Under the pieces are notes generated by a model. The model saw only the letters and a program-made list of their open reading frames with translations, had not been told where the DNA came from and did no database searches. A DNA stretch of 64,000 bases from contig NZ_PNFP01000013.1 in assembly GCF_002940685.1 (NCBI RefSeq), positions 186,001 through 250,000 of the forward strand, read 5' to 3'. Shown here in pieces: positions 27,619-37,913 of this stretch (its first letter is position 1; each line of letters begins with the position of its first letter). This DNA comes from Ensifer adhaerens (GTDB lineage: Bacteria > Pseudomonadota > Alphaproteobacteria > Rhizobiales > Rhizobiaceae). The position numbers were made by a program, and so were the translations under genes.

Positions 27619-28530
27619 TTAAACGGACGCTGCTTCCAGGCGGGCGCCTTCAAAACGCGCGCTCATCGCAAGGATCGATCCTGCATCCGGCATCAGGCAT
27701 GCAGCTGTCGCCAGTGCGTCGGCGATGGCGGCGGATGGTGCCGAGACCGATACGGAGCGCCAGTTTGCCGGCGCGGGCATTCCGGTCAGGGGATCGAGAA
27801 TATGTCCGTCTCTGGCTCCCTGATCGAAGGTCGTGCCGAGAGGGGCAGAGGTAGCGACCGCCCGCTGGCGCAACGGCAGGCGCTCGCCCGACTCCAGTCG
27901 GACCGGCCATCCGCCGCCGCCCGGCTGTCCACCGAGCGCGCGGAACTCGCCGGTGTCGATCAGGATGTCCGTCAGGCCCTCAGCATCGAGCAATATCGCG
28001 ACCCGGTCGGCGACATAGCCCTGGCCGATGCCGTTCAACGTCAGCGCCATGCCCGGCCGTAGCGTGATCGCTGCTGCTTCAAGCTTGACCTTGCCCCAAC
28101 CGACGTTGGCTCGCACGTGGTCAATCTCTGCCGAGCCGGGCCGCGTGCCGTTTGCAGCCGAATCGGCCCAGAGCCTCCAGAGCGACTGTACCGTCGGATC
28201 GAAGCGCCCGTCGCTTGCCAGGTGGACTGCGTCGGCCAGTGACAGACATTCCAGAAGCTCGAATGGCGGGTCTTGAAGATGACCGTCGCGGTTCAGCCGG
28301 CAAAGCGCGCTGTTCGGACGGTAGAGGCTGAGGATGTTTTCCAGGCGGTCGATCTCGGCCATGACCCGAGCGATGATGGTCTCGGCCTCCGGATGATCAA
28401 TCCGGATCGATGCGCGCGCGCCAAGAGCCTGGCCGGTCCAGAAGCGGGTTGCCGCGTTGGCGTGGGCGATGGCGGGCGCTGTTGCGAGAACGGCAGAAAT
28501 GGCGATCAGGCGGCGTCGGGTCAGCAGCAT
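27619..28530 (-). CDS. nosX: NosX, ApbE-family FMN transferase for the nitrous oxide reductase system
   Basis: A 304-residue protein with an N-terminal export signal that has an RR pair (MLLTRRRLIAIS), suggesting Tat export. ApbE-family segments follow: FWTGQALGARASIRI, FDPTVQSLWRLW, LNGIGQGYVADRV, LIDTGEFRALG, and AVATSAPLGTTFD with ILDPLTGMP. ApbE proteins attach FMN to a threonine of partner flavoproteins; in nos clusters the target is the periplasmic FMN domain of NosR. The start overlaps the end of nosL, with a GGAGG site. It is the last gene of the nos operon. Confidence 0.92.
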   Translation of the reverse strand: MLLTRRRLIAISAVLATAPAIAHANAATRFWTGQALGARASIRIDHPEAETIIARVMAEIDRLENILSLYRPNSALCRLNRDGHLQDPPFELLECLSLADAVHLASDGRFDPTVQSLWRLWADSAANGTRPGSAEIDHVRANVGWGKVKLEAAAITLRPGMALTLNGIGQGYVADRVAILLDAEGLTDILIDTGEFRALGGQPGGGGWPVRLESGERLPLRQRAVATSAPLGTTFDQGARDGHILDPLTGMPAPANWRSVSVSAPSAAIADALATAACLMPDAGSILAMSARFEGARLEAASV

Positions 28531-28534
28531 GGGA

Positions 28535-29116
28535 TCAACCTCCGGCTGGATGGGGCAATGCGCGCAGACGGCCAAGATAGTCGTCGTCGTCCGCTCCCTG
28601 TTCCGATCCGGTTTCCACCGGGGTCAGAACCATGGCATCGGTAATATCGGCGAGCGCGAGCACCTGGCCGCCCTCGGCAAGGACAAAGGCCGCAGCCTCG
28701 TCGCGAGTTGCAAACGGCACGGCTTCGGGCGCGCCCATGCCACCCCGCCGGGCAGAGCCGACGACGTAGAACGCCTTGTCGGCGGCAATCCAGTTGCCGT
28801 CACCAGGCTGCTCCCAGGTTGCCCCTGCAGCCCCCATGTCATTGACGTAGATGACGAGGATCGGCGCAATCTGCTCCGGCCCGCGCGCATAGGCGATGGC
28901 ATCGCGCACCTGACTGAAGAAGAGCGGCGCCGGGCTTCCTTCCAGAAAGATCTGGGCCTTCGGGCCGGGGTGCTCCAGAAGGTTCATCTGGCAGTAATGA
29001 CCGAGGGTCTCAGGCGTCATGTCCTGCGGCACGATGCTTTGGGCTACGTCCTCCTTGCAGGCGGAAAGGATAGCCAGAGCGGCAGCGAGCAACACGAAAC
29101 GAAGTCGGCTCCTCAT
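28535..29116 (-). CDS. nosL: NosL copper-binding lipoprotein
   Basis: A 193-residue lipoprotein with lipobox LSAC (Cys20). The mature chain has GHYCQMNLLEHPGPKAQIF, the Cys-x-Met copper(I) motif of NosL, then FFSQVRDAI and IYVNDMG. NosL hands copper to the reductase maturation system. It overlaps nosY by ATGA and nosX follows directly. The C-terminal stretch after about 165 is acidic (EQGADDDDYL). Confidence 0.93.
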   Translation of the reverse strand: MRSRLRFVLLAAALAILSACKEDVAQSIVPQDMTPETLGHYCQMNLLEHPGPKAQIFLEGSPAPLFFSQVRDAIAYARGPEQIAPILVIYVNDMGAAGATWEQPGDGNWIAADKAFYVVGSARRGGMGAPEAVPFATRDEAAAFVLAEGGQVLALADITDAMVLTPVETGSEQGADDDDYLGRLRALPHPAGG

Positions 29117-29934
29117 GGGGTCACCTTTCGGAAGGCTGCCGCGGCAAGTGCGATGGCAGCGAGTGGCCACAGGAGAAGCGAGGCGGACGATTGCCAGAGC
29201 GGGATCGTGCCGGCGGCGCCGCCCAGTCCGCCGGCGGCGGAAACGGCCTGTGCGGCCGAGAGGTTGAAGACGCGAAACGCGTCGGCCGGGTTGGCGAGCA
29301 ACGCGACAGGCAAGGCCTGTGTGGTGAAGGCACCGCCTCGATCCGTGACGATAAGCGCCAGCAGGGCCAGGTCGTAGAGCACCACCGCCACCAGCCAGAG
29401 GGCGATGGCCAAACCGGCCGCCCCCGACGGCCGTCGCGCCAAAGCCGAAAGCGCATAGCCGGTGCCAAGAAAAGTCGCACCCAGCAGCACCGAGGACCAG
29501 ATCAGCCGCCATAGGGCGCCAAGTCCCGCGGTCGCTCCAGGATCGAACCAGACGGCTGCGAGCGCCGCCGCGCCATAGCCAAGCGTCACGGCAAGTCCGA
29601 GGATTGCGAGATGCGCCAACAGTTTGCCGAGCAGGATCTGCAGGCGCGAGACGGGATAGGTGAGAAGCAGTGGCAGCGTGCCGCGTTCCACCTCGCCAGC
29701 CACCGCATCGAAACTCATCAGCAATGCAAGAAGCGGAACCAGGTAGACCGCAAGCGAGGTGAGCGAGGCGACCGTCACGGAGAGCCGGTCAACGCCGACA
29801 TCACCCGTGGGAGCGGAGCCGGCTGCGGCCAGCACCAGAGCGAACAGCACCATCATGCCGGTGGCGATCGAGACCCAACGATTGCGGAAAGCGATGCGGA
29901 ATTCGCCCGCGGCGGTGGCAAGGATGCGGTTCAT
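29113..29934 (-). CDS. nosY: NosY, permease of the NosDFY maturation transporter
   Basis: A 273-residue membrane protein with six hydrophobic helices. It carries ABC-2-type features: the N-terminal FRIAFRNRWVSIATG amphipathic segment and SFDAVAGEVERGTLPLLLTYPVSRLQIL. It pairs with NosF to drive assembly of the copper sulfide CuZ centre of NosZ. Start and stop codons overlap those of nosF and nosL by ATGA, so the chain is translationally coupled. Confidence 0.95.
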   Translation of the reverse strand: MNRILATAAGEFRIAFRNRWVSIATGMMVLFALVLAAAGSAPTGDVGVDRLSVTVASLTSLAVYLVPLLALLMSFDAVAGEVERGTLPLLLTYPVSRLQILLGKLLAHLAILGLAVTLGYGAAALAAVWFDPGATAGLGALWRLIWSSVLLGATFLGTGYALSALARRPSGAAGLAIALWLVAVVLYDLALLALIVTDRGGAFTTQALPVALLANPADAFRVFNLSAAQAVSAAGGLGGAAGTIPLWQSSASLLLWPLAAIALAAAAFRKVTP

Positions 29935-30830
29935 TGCCCGTCCCTTCGGCTGAAATGGCTGTAGATGTCCTCGAGGCTGGGCGGGATGACATCAAGATCG
30001 GCAACGGCGCTTCCAAGCGCCGCGATCCGGGCAAGGAGCGGCAGTTTTTCCGGCTGCGAACAGCCAAGGCGCAAGAGACCGTCCTCCCCTTGCACGCCCT
30101 CGGGAAACATTGCTGCCAGCGCCGGCGCATGGCCCGGTGCGGGGCGGACGGAAAGGCCGACCGGAAGGGCCGCACGGGTCCGAAGATCGGCAAGCGTACC
30201 CTCGGCCACCAGTTCCCCACCGGAAAGGATGAGGATGCGGTCGGTACGGGCCTCCACCTCGGTCAACACATGAGAGGAAAGCAGGATGGCAGTTCCTTCT
30301 GCAGCCAACCCGTCGAGCAGGTCATAGAAGTCCCGTCGCGACACCGGGTCGAGGCCGGAAGTCGGTTCGTCCAGCACGAGCAGCCGGGGGCGGCCGATCA
30401 GCGTCTGGGCGAGGCCCACCCGCTGTCGCATGCCCTTGGAATAGGTGCCGATCCGCCGCCGCGCCGCATGACCAAGTCCGACCCGCGCAAGAAGCTCTGT
30501 GGCCAGCCTCGGGCTTTCGCCGCGCAGTGCAAGATAGTGGCGAAGCTGCTCCTCGCCTGTCAAAGCCGGGTGAAAAGCCACATTTTCCGGCAGATACGCC
30601 ACCTGCGTCCGCGCGGCGGGGGAACCGGGCGCCATGCCGCAGACCGAGACCTCGCCGCTGTCGAAAGGGATGAGGCCAAGCACGATCTTCATCATCGTCG
30701 ATTTGCCCGCACCGTTATGGCCGAGCAGCGCCGCACGCCGTCCCGGCTCCAGCGCCAGGGAAACCGACTTCAGCGCTTCCACGGCTTGAAAGCGCTTAGT
30801 GAGCCTGGAGATTGTCAGCGTCGGTGTCAT
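29931..30830 (-). CDS. nosF: NosF, ATPase of the NosDFY maturation transporter
   Basis: A 299-residue ABC ATPase. Walker A GHNGAGKST is near residue 38, signature YSKGMRQRVGLAQTL near 135, Walker B LLVLDEPTSGLDP and the switch His in LLSSHVLTE. The region after 210 is the usual C-terminal extension of ABC-2 type ATPases. An AAGGAAA site precedes the start, which lies inside the end of nosD (35-base overlap). Together with NosY and the periplasmic NosD it matures NosZ. Confidence 0.95.
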   Translation of the reverse strand: MTPTLTISRLTKRFQAVEALKSVSLALEPGRRAALLGHNGAGKSTMMKIVLGLIPFDSGEVSVCGMAPGSPAARTQVAYLPENVAFHPALTGEEQLRHYLALRGESPRLATELLARVGLGHAARRRIGTYSKGMRQRVGLAQTLIGRPRLLVLDEPTSGLDPVSRRDFYDLLDGLAAEGTAILLSSHVLTEVEARTDRILILSGGELVAEGTLADLRTRAALPVGLSVRPAPGHAPALAAMFPEGVQGEDGLLRLGCSQPEKLPLLARIAALGSAVADLDVIPPSLEDIYSHFSRRDGQ

Positions 30831-32124
30831 CGTAATTTCCTTCGGTCCAGCGCCCTTCGGCCTCCGCCTCATAGGCGTGGATTTCGGGCGGGACAGGGAT
30901 GGTCAGGGGGCGCATCAACGGCGCGCTGTCGCGCACGCCTCCAGGCAGCGTGGCGGGAAAATCCCGCTGGCTCCAGCGGACGATCTGCACGGCCGGCGAG
31001 CCGGTGAGCAGGCTTGCCGCAGGCTGCGACCAGAGGATCTGGTCCATCAGGTCGTTGGGGCGGTAGAAGCTGTCGGCAATGCCGTCGCCGTTGAGGTCGA
31101 AGGCCGGATGATCGGACCAGAAATTGCCCCGGCCTTCATGGCTCCATTCCATATTGCGGGTGCCTACGTATTTGACCTGCTCGCGGTTGGCCATGAAGGC
31201 GTTGCCTGTCAGCACGTTCTTCTCCGAGCCGGCGGTGAAATGAATGCCGATTCCACAGCTCTCGAAGCGGTTTCCCCAGACCAGGTTCTTGTGGGCATTG
31301 TAAATGAACAGGCATTTCTTCGTGCCCCCGCGCACCAGATTGCCTGATACGTCGGCATTGTTGGCATAGTTCAGCATCAGCCCGTGTTCGCGGTCGCCGA
31401 GGCTGAGATTGTTCAGGATCTTCGCGCGGTTGGAGAACATGATCGCGAAGCCGAGATGGTTCCCGATCGAGACGTTGTCGGAAACCTCGGTGTTGCGGGT
31501 GTACATGAAGTGCACGGCAAAGCGCAGGTCGCGCATGATGTTGCGGCGATAGATGCTGTCGGCGCTGGCGTTCGAAAAGATGCCGTCGCGACCATAGCGG
31601 ATGACGTTGTCTTCGAGCAGCGTGCCGGGGCTGTTCCAGACATAGATGCCGTTACCGCGCTCGTTCATGCGGGGGTTGCGCGTCCCGACGATCTCGTTCG
31701 CCGCGACAACGGCGCCGCGGCCGCCATGGACGTCGATGCCGTGCATGTTATCGGTGACGAGCAGTTTTTCGACACGAGCGCGATCGGCCCCTTGAACGAT
31801 CTTGACCCCGGCGTCGAGATCCTGATTGATGCGGCCCGAACCGGTAACGGTGAAGCCGGTCAAGGTGACATCGGGCGCGGCAATCGTCACCACACTGCCC
31901 TGCCCGCGCCCATCAACCACCGCTCCGCGCGGACCGGTGACCGTCAGTGGCCGGTCGATGGTGACGGGGCCGTCATAGGCCCCGTCGGTCAACACCAATA
32001 CATCGCCGGGTTCAGCCCCGGCGATGGCTGCGGCAAGACTGCCCGCACCCGGCACGACGGCACGCTCCGCCGCTGAGAGCGGCGAGGCGAGAAGAAAGCC
32101 GATCAGGAGAACGGACAGCCGCAT
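30796..32124 (-). CDS. nosD: NosD, periplasmic copper-centre maturation protein
   Basis: A 442-residue secreted protein with a Sec signal (MRLSVLLIGFLLASPLSAAE). The mature chain is a right-handed parallel beta-helix typical of the carbohydrate-binding/sugar-hydrolase (CASH) repeat family: repeated N-x-I/V coils such as DNVIRYGRDGIF, RRNIMRDLRFAVHFMYTRN and NNADVSGNLVRGG. NosD works with NosF and NosY in forming the CuZ site. It starts three bases after nosZ ends and overlaps nosF by 35 bases. Confidence 0.94.
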   Translation of the reverse strand: MRLSVLLIGFLLASPLSAAERAVVPGAGSLAAAIAGAEPGDVLVLTDGAYDGPVTIDRPLTVTGPRGAVVDGRGQGSVVTIAAPDVTLTGFTVTGSGRINQDLDAGVKIVQGADRARVEKLLVTDNMHGIDVHGGRGAVVAANEIVGTRNPRMNERGNGIYVWNSPGTLLEDNVIRYGRDGIFSNASADSIYRRNIMRDLRFAVHFMYTRNTEVSDNVSIGNHLGFAIMFSNRAKILNNLSLGDREHGLMLNYANNADVSGNLVRGGTKKCLFIYNAHKNLVWGNRFESCGIGIHFTAGSEKNVLTGNAFMANREQVKYVGTRNMEWSHEGRGNFWSDHPAFDLNGDGIADSFYRPNDLMDQILWSQPAASLLTGSPAVQIVRWSQRDFPATLPGGVRDSAPLMRPLTIPVPPEIHAYEAEAEGRWTEGNYDDTDADNLQAH

Positions 32125-32127
32125 CGA

Positions 32128-34059
32128 TCAGGCGCCCTTCGGTTCCACGAACATGCGGCCGCGCATTTCCATGTGCAGGGCATGGCAGAACCACTGGCAA
32201 TAGTACCAGTAGACGCCAGGGTTGGCCGCAACGAAGGTGACGGAACTCGTCTGTTGCGGTCCGACCTCCATCGCCACGCCGTGATTGCCCATGGTGAAGC
32301 CATGGGTAAGGTCATCAATCTCGTCGAGATTGGTGACGATGACCGTGACTTCGTCGCCTTCCTTCACCGTGAAGCTCGGCTGGCTGAAGCTGGGCGCGAC
32401 CGAGGTCATGTAGACGCGAACCTTGTTGCCGTCGCGGATCACGGCCTCGGTCCATTCGTCGATGTTGACCTCATCGGCCTCGGCCTGCTTGCGCGTTTCG
32501 GCCCATAGCGGATCCTTGCGATCCCAGACCGAGCGGATGTTCGGCAGGATCGAGGGGGAGACGGCGATGGCGTCATGCGGCTCGGCGAAGGTCGGGCCGT
32601 CGTGGACCAGCACCATCTTGTCACCGGAAATGTCGATCAACTGATCGTTTTCCGGCTTCAGAGGGCCGACATTCAGGAACCGGTCCTTGGAGAACTTGCA
32701 CAGGCAAACGAGCCAGTCGTTGGCGGCATCCAGTGTTTCGCCCATCACCGTCTTCAAGTGGCCGGGTTGATACTGAACGTCGAGCTTGTCCTTGATCGGG
32801 TTGATCTTTTCACCGGCGTAGGCGCGTATGGCCTCATCGATGTTCCACTTCACCACCTGGCTGTCGAGGAACAGCGAGGTATAGGCGTTGCCGCGCCCGT
32901 CGAAGGCCGTGTGCAACGGACCGAGGCCGAGTTCCGGTTCTGCAACCACCGCGCTGCGCGGTTCGGCATTGTCGTAAAACAGGGCATCGAACTTCGTCAC
33001 GTCCAGCACGGTGACGGTGGGCGAGAGCTTGCCGGCAACGCACAGATGCTTCCGGTCCGGCGCCATGTTGCAGCCGTGCGGGTTGTTGGCGATCGGAATG
33101 TAGCGCGTGAAGAGCGACTTGGCCTCCTTGCGCCCGTCCACCACCTTGACGCCGTTGATCTCCTCGTATTGTCCGGCAGCGATTGCCTTCTCGATCTCGG
33201 CGAGATTGAAGACGACGATATGGTCCATCTCGGACTTGGTCATCTCCTCCAGCGTCATGCCCATTTCGGAATTATAGCTGGTCGAGAACGCCCACTTGCC
33301 CTCGTAGTCGGCGTCGCAATTGTCGAGGTTGCCCGATACCTTCACCTGCCAGGCCACCTCCCACTTGTCGGCATCGACGGCGGTGAAGATGTTCACGTAG
33401 GTCGCCACGTCCGTCATCGTCGAGCCGTCGTTGACGAGCGGCGCCTCGTCCTCGCCGTTGCAGAACACATAGTTCGAACGCGGCCATTTCTGCGGACGCA
33501 TGCCGTGGATGCCCTTGGCGTTGGGGATCTCCAGGATGGCGTCGGTCTTCATCACGTCGCAGCGCACGCGCGCCACGCGCGTATTGGCCTTGTCGTTCAT
33601 GAACAGGTAGCGGCCGTCATATTTGCCGTCGGTGAAGGACATATGGACGTGGTGCAGGTCGCCGTTGTCGTGAATTTTCTTGCCGTTGGCGGCAAGCTGC
33701 TTCTTCGTCTTCTCCGTCATCGTGCGCTGATGGATCCGGATCGATTCATTGGTCTGCCCCCAACCGGTGGCCGAGCAACGGTTGAACACCGGCACGCGCA
33801 TCAGTTCGCGCATCGAGGGAATGCCGAGAATGCGCATCTCGCCGGTCTGACCGGAAGACCAGAAGCCGTAGTAATCATCCAGCTTGCCCGGTGCGACCGA
33901 GCCGTCGGCGCCTGTCGCCGCACGGGCCGGTGTCACCAGCCCCGCAGCGCCGAGGCTGAGTGCGGCCGGCCCCACCGTGCCGGCCAGGATGGCGCTGCCT
34001 GCAGTCGCGCTGAAAAGCGCTCGCCGGCTTAGTCCCTTGTGTTCCTTTGATTCCATCAT
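32128..34059 (-). CDS. nosZ: Nitrous oxide reductase
   Basis: A 643-residue periplasmic multicopper enzyme that reduces N2O to N2. The N terminus carries a twin-arginine signal ([13 protein letters not shown]), so it is exported folded. The seven-bladed propeller that holds CuZ includes [13 protein letters not shown] and the His-rich [11 protein letters not shown] and HTAFDGRG segments. The C-terminal cupredoxin has the CuA motif [12 protein letters not shown]. This is the Tat-dependent clade I form, matching the presence of NosR and NosX. Two consecutive ATGs occur; the first, preceded by AAAAAGGAAC, is used. Confidence 0.97.
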   Translation of the reverse strand: MMESKEHKGLSRRALFSATAGSAILAGTVGPAALSLGAAGLVTPARAATGADGSVAPGKLDDYYGFWSSGQTGEMRILGIPSMRELMRVPVFNRCSATGWGQTNESIRIHQRTMTEKTKKQLAANGKKIHDNGDLHHVHMSFTDGKYDGRYLFMNDKANTRVARVRCDVMKTDAILEIPNAKGIHGMRPQKWPRSNYVFCNGEDEAPLVNDGSTMTDVATYVNIFTAVDADKWEVAWQVKVSGNLDNCDADYEGKWAFSTSYNSEMGMTLEEMTKSEMDHIVVFNLAEIEKAIAAGQYEEINGVKVVDGRKEAKSLFTRYIPIANNPHGCNMAPDRKHLCVAGKLSPTVTVLDVTKFDALFYDNAEPRSAVVAEPELGLGPLHTAFDGRGNAYTSLFLDSQVVKWNIDEAIRAYAGEKINPIKDKLDVQYQPGHLKTVMGETLDAANDWLVCLCKFSKDRFLNVGPLKPENDQLIDISGDKMVLVHDGPTFAEPHDAIAVSPSILPNIRSVWDRKDPLWAETRKQAEADEVNIDEWTEAVIRDGNKVRVYMTSVAPSFSQPSFTVKEGDEVTVIVTNLDEIDDLTHGFTMGNHGVAMEVGPQQTSSVTFVAANPGVYWYYCQWFCHALHMEMRGRMFVEPKGA

Positions 34060-34091
34060 CTGGTTCCTTTTTGCTTGAACCTTGGCTTCGA

Positions 34092-36248
34092 TTAAACTTT
34101 GGCTGCGGGCTGATGGGTCGGCACGCCACCCGGGCTTGCCGCAAGCTTCGCCCGCGACTTCATCTTCTTGATCACGACGGGGCAGACGGTTTCGGACTGG
34201 TAGAGCACCTGGCAGTGCAGACAGTTGATGCACTCGTTCGGATTGATCTCGCCGGTCCGGTGGATCGCCTGCACCGGACACTGGTGGGCGCAGGTCTGGC
34301 AGGGGTTGCCGCATTCGTGGTAGCGCTTGAGCCAGTCGAACATGCGCATCCGCGCAGGGATCGCGAGCGCGGCACCGAGCGGGCAGAGATAGCGGCAATA
34401 GAACCGCTCGACGAAGAGCCCGGCGACGAGAAGTGCGACGGCATAGGCCACGAACGGCCAGGCGCGGATGAACTTCAGGATGATCGCTGTCTTGAATGGC
34501 TCGATCTCGGCCAGGTGTTCTGCCTGCTCGACGCTGATCAGCGAGATCCCGAAAAGGCCGAGGAAGATCATGTATTTGATCGGCCAGAGCCGCTCGTGCA
34601 GCCCCCAGGGCAACGTCCATTGCGGGATACGCAGCTTGCGCGCGATCTGGTTGGTCAGCTCCTGCAGGGCGCCGAAGGGGCAGAGCCAGCCGCAATAGGC
34701 TCCGCGTCCCCAGAACAGGAGTGCCGCGGCAACGGCAAACCACAGAATGAAGGTCAGCGGATCGAGCAGGAAAGCCTGCCAGCTGAAGCCGTTGACGAGA
34801 CTGCCGAAGAGCGCCATCAGATTGACAACCGAAAGCTGCGCGTTGGCATACCAGCCAAGAAAGACCAGCGTCACCGTCAGGAAGACTATGCGGAAGATGT
34901 AGAACGCTCTTGCGTTCCTGACCGCATAGGTCTGGAAGAAGAACACCCCGGTCAACACGACCAACATGGCGCCCAGCACGACAATCTTCAGCTTCGAGTC
35001 GTCCCAGATGCGTTTCCAGAGGTCCGCCTGTGCCGTCCCCTCGTCACGATCGGCAACTGCGGCAACGTCCTTCACCGGTGGCGCGACAGCACGCAGATAC
35101 CGCTGCGGAAGCTGGTACCCCAGATCGAACGTATGAAAGACCTTTTCGACCGGTCCAACCTCGCGCTGCGCCAGAAGCTGTATGCGGAAGGGTTTTGTCG
35201 GGTCGAAGCCGAGACCCGCCGGGATGCGGAACAGGTCCATCTCGTTGAATTCCGGCGCGCCGGCAAGCGCGATTGCCCCCAGGCGACGGTGGTCGCGATC
35301 ACGAAAACGAACGGAAACATCGTCCTGGATCAGCACGATGCGGTCAAAGATGCCGCCGCGCACATAGCCCGAGCCCTTGAAGGAGTAGAGCCCGCGCCCC
35401 ACAACGGCGACCGCGTGCTCGCCTTCGCCGAGCCAGGCCTCAAGGTTCTTCTCCTCGGCTGACCCGAGAAAGGCCTTGCCGATAGGGGGAACCGAAACCA
35501 GTGCCGCCTGCATCTCGATGAAGGTCGTTTCCGGCGCTTGCTGAATGGCACGATCACGGGCGCGCTCATCGGGATGGCCGGCGAAAGCAGCATTGACCTG
35601 CGCAACGTCGAGCGACAGGCGGCGCAGCGTACCGTCACCTTCTGCCTCGACCCAGTCGGCCGGCGCGGCAGCCGCGGGATCGATCTGGAAGCGAGGGCCG
35701 GCATTTTGCGCTTCCGGCGTCAGTCCGCCGAGGCCGAGCGCGCGCGCGACCTTGAGCCCGGACCGAACGATCGAATCGTCGATGACCATGACCGTCACCG
35801 TCGCGCCCGAGATGATATCCACCTCATGGGTCGTGCCGCCGGATTTCGCCTCGGCGACCAGATCGAGGCCGGCATAGCCTGCAACGAGCGCCTTCACCTT
35901 GGCATCCGGAATGCCGATGAGGACGATGGGCTCCGAATGCTTCACCAGCCGGACGCCGACGATCTTGGCGTCCTTGTTCACCGCCACGAGCGTATGGATC
36001 GGCTTGCCGGAATAGCCGGTCGTGCCGACAAAATCCGAGGTAAGAAAGACCCAGGCTACCGTCTGGCCGCCCTTCAGCACCGGGGCCACCGCCACATCGT
36101 CACGCACCGGGCCGAAACCGTCCGCACCCGGCACAAGATCCGACGCTGTGGCAGCGGGCAAAAACTCCTGCAGCACCGATGCCGCGCTGGCGGATACGGC
36201 GCCGCACAGGCTGAGGCAGAGCAGAAGGACAAGACGGAAGAGTTTCAT
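34092..36248 (-). CDS. nosR: NosR, membrane-bound electron donor/regulator for nitrous oxide reduction
   Basis: A 718-residue protein. It has a signal peptide ([17 protein letters not shown]), then a periplasmic FMN-binding domain (about 60-190, with SGATVT as the flavinylation threonine region, a target for NosX). About five membrane helices follow, holding [11 protein letters not shown] and [11 protein letters not shown] motifs. A cytoplasmic ferredoxin-like end binds two 4Fe-4S clusters ([13 protein letters not shown] and [12 protein letters not shown], then CP). It passes electrons to NosZ and is needed for nos expression. The frame is open about 90 codons further upstream, but the signal peptide sets the start. 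An FNR-like box lies 61 bases before it. Confidence 0.95.
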   Translation of the reverse strand: MKLFRLVLLLCLSLCGAVSASAASVLQEFLPAATASDLVPGADGFGPVRDDVAVAPVLKGGQTVAWVFLTSDFVGTTGYSGKPIHTLVAVNKDAKIVGVRLVKHSEPIVLIGIPDAKVKALVAGYAGLDLVAEAKSGGTTHEVDIISGATVTVMVIDDSIVRSGLKVARALGLGGLTPEAQNAGPRFQIDPAAAAPADWVEAEGDGTLRRLSLDVAQVNAAFAGHPDERARDRAIQQAPETTFIEMQAALVSVPPIGKAFLGSAEEKNLEAWLGEGEHAVAVVGRGLYSFKGSGYVRGGIFDRIVLIQDDVSVRFRDRDHRRLGAIALAGAPEFNEMDLFRIPAGLGFDPTKPFRIQLLAQREVGPVEKVFHTFDLGYQLPQRYLRAVAPPVKDVAAVADRDEGTAQADLWKRIWDDSKLKIVVLGAMLVVLTGVFFFQTYAVRNARAFYIFRIVFLTVTLVFLGWYANAQLSVVNLMALFGSLVNGFSWQAFLLDPLTFILWFAVAAALLFWGRGAYCGWLCPFGALQELTNQIARKLRIPQWTLPWGLHERLWPIKYMIFLGLFGISLISVEQAEHLAEIEPFKTAIILKFIRAWPFVAYAVALLVAGLFVERFYCRYLCPLGAALAIPARMRMFDWLKRYHECGNPCQTCAHQCPVQAIHRTGEINPNECINCLHCQVLYQSETVCPVVIKKMKSRAKLAASPGGVPTHQPAAKV

Positions 36249-36308
36249 TCCAGGGTGTTTTCCCGCAAATCGTTGCCGGAGCATTGAAACTTTGGCGCGA
36301 GACATTCT

Positions 36309-36322
36309 TTGATCTAGCTCAA
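36309..36322 (-). promoter_or_regulatory. FNR/NnrR-type box upstream of nosR
   Basis: TTGATCTAGCTCAA differs by one base from the CRP/FNR-family consensus TTGAT-N4-ATCAA. It is centred about 68 bases before the nosR start, an expected distance for activation of an operon with a short leader. It implies control by oxygen or nitric oxide through FNR/FixK/NnrR proteins not encoded in the window. Confidence 0.75.
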
Positions 36323-36337
36323 ACAAAGACAGCTTCG

Positions 36338-36351
36338 TTGATTGCAATCTT
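36338..36351 (-). promoter_or_regulatory. Second, weaker FNR-type box upstream of nosR
   Basis: TTGATTGCAATCTT keeps the TTGAT half and ATC of the other half. It lies 15 bases beyond the better box. It may be a secondary site; alone it would be weak evidence. Confidence 0.4.
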
Positions 36352-36782
36352 TGATTGTCACATATCGTGCACGGCTTGATGTTCAGGTGGATTTGGGGAA
36401 CGGATTTCGCGTCAAGCCGCCGGCCGGCGGACGCAAGTGCGATACCTTTGAAGGCGGATCGGCCGGCCCATGGCCCGCCCTCCCCCGCGATATCTGCCAG
36501 AGGGCGGCAGGCGACCATCATCCACAACTACTGAGTGTCATGCGATTAAGTTCTGCCCTGTGAGCTCGGTTCGTAGGGCGCGATTGATCGCCGCCGCGCC
36601 TCGTGAGGTCACGGCGGCGCCAACTTCAACGGTAAAGGCGTGTGCGGCACCGAGCGCCGGTTGCCTGCGCAAACATCTCTGAAGCTCCGCTTGCTCACGT
36701 TGGGCAAAGCGATGCGGACAGATCTGCCGGGGTCTCACCCCACAGGACGCGGCGCCGGTGGAACAGCGGCGCCACCGCTGCA

Positions 36783-37442
36783 TCAAATGCCGGAGAACCT
36801 CGGAAACAGGACGCTGTTTTCCAGATGCATATGCGTGACGAGATCATCGCAGAATTTTCGGAGACCGACATAGAGCGCCGTCCAGGACCTGCATGCGCCG
36901 TCCGGAAGCGCAAATCCATGCGTCAAATGCTCTATCAGGGCGAGGCTCCGGCTTTCGCATGCATGATCGTCCCGCATGCCGGCAATCAAATGTTCGAAAT
37001 CCGGATCAGGCTCATGGCGCATCATCGGAAAGAGCGCGAGCTCTTCCCGCGCCATGTGGGGAAGAAGGTGATCCTTGAGATCAACCAGCGCGTCTGCAAG
37101 GCCCAGAGGCGCGGAGCGATGCGCACCGTGCACGTGCTCCACCTTTTGCGCAAGCGGGATCAACCATTCCAGATCGGTGCGGTGCGTCTGGTGATAACGC
37201 TCGAGAATATGAGCGATAAGCTCGCCCGTACCATCCGGTGCGTCGCGTCTCGCGGCAAGCTCAAGCCCCTGAAGCCGCGCCAGCAGATCGGTGGCCTCTA
37301 AATCGGCATCCGCCGCCGCTTCCGCCAGCGGCACGTCGCCGCCACAGCAAAATCCGATACCATGCTGCCTGAAGAGTTCCGCGGCGCCGGGAAGCTCGCA
37401 TGCGATCACTCCGACGGCGGTGTCCAATGTGTACTCTGTCAA
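36783..37442 (-). CDS. ytfE: Iron-sulfur cluster repair di-iron protein (YtfE/ScdA/DnrN family)
   Basis: A protein of about 219 residues that repairs iron-sulfur clusters damaged by nitric oxide. The N-terminal DUF542/ScdA-N part has a HGIGFCCGGD segment with the paired cysteines. The hemerythrin-like part has the di-iron ligands spaced through HILERYHQTHR, HLLPHMAREELALFP, MRDDHACE and HMHLENSVLFP. I prefer a TTG start at 37442 because AAGGAG sits six bases before it. A GTG at 37478 would add 12 residues but has no ribosome site. It fits the nitric oxide response genes on both sides. Confidence 0.9.
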   Translation of the reverse strand: MTEYTLDTAVGVIACELPGAAELFRQHGIGFCCGGDVPLAEAAADADLEATDLLARLQGLELAARRDAPDGTGELIAHILERYHQTHRTDLEWLIPLAQKVEHVHGAHRSAPLGLADALVDLKDHLLPHMAREELALFPMMRHEPDPDFEHLIAGMRDDHACESRSLALIEHLTHGFALPDGACRSWTALYVGLRKFCDDLVTHMHLENSVLFPRFSGI

Positions 37443-37598
37443 TGTGCTCTCCTTGATGCCGAAAAGGTCGTGATCCACGATCGATGTCGAAGCGGGACCG
37501 ATCCATGACCCGTTGATCCAGGGAGAAGCTGGGGCAGTTTTTCCAATCGCTCTTTGTCGAAACGCAACTTCAATCCGGAGAGATCGCGACCAAGGACC

Positions 37599-37913
37599 CT
37601 AGCCGGTATTGCCGTGACGACGGCGCCAGTTCGCCAGGCGCTCGCGATCGAACGAGAAGACTTCGTCGATCACCGTGCCATCGGCAGATACCGTTGCAGT
37701 CCAGAGACGGCCGCCGCACGGCAGCGTCAACCTGAACGTACCTAGGTCCTCCCCCTGACCGACCTCAACCTGGCTCCTGACTTCTCCGCGGCCGAGGCGG
37801 TTTCGGAGCTCGGTCGGCGGCAGTCGCAGCGCCGATGACATGGTCGCCGCCGGCACGGAAAAATCGGCATCGCGCTCGACGCGCAAAATTCGTCGGCTTG
37901 TCAAAGTCAGCAT
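37599..37913 (-). CDS. Small hypothetical protein linked to denitrification genes
   Basis: A 104-residue soluble protein with an ordered beta-rich centre (GTFRLTLPCGGRLWTATVSADGTVIDEVFSFDRE, key features LPCGGRxW and DGTVIDE). It ends in a basic tail. I do not recognise a named function; such small proteins recur beside nitric oxide genes in rhizobia. It overlaps the preceding small gene by seven bases and precedes the ytfE-type gene, with an apparent GGAAAGAG ribosome site. Confidence 0.65.
   Translation of the reverse strand: MLTLTSRRILRVERDADFSVPAATMSSALRLPPTELRNRLGRGEVRSQVEVGQGEDLGTFRLTLPCGGRLWTATVSADGTVIDEVFSFDRERLANWRRRHGNTG

Larger units (their letters stand above)
36249..36782. other. 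Intergenic region between nosR and the ytfE-type gene
   Basis: This 530-base region is the nos operon promoter region on its left side (FNR-like boxes listed separately). The rest (about 36400-36780) contains open frames on the minus strand without ribosome sites or recognisable product. It could be a decayed gene, but I see no family. No terminator for the ytfE-type gene was recognised. Confidence 0.4.

Noticed and set aside
34060-34743. Possible N-terminal extension of nosZ by about 230 codons
   Set aside because: The extension lies inside nosR in another frame; the twin-arginine signal peptide and ribosome site set the start at 34059.
36538-36786. Minus-strand frame of 82 codons between nosR and the ytfE-type gene
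   Set aside because: No ribosome site, no recognisable family and arginine-rich shadow-like composition; kept only as part of an intergenic note.
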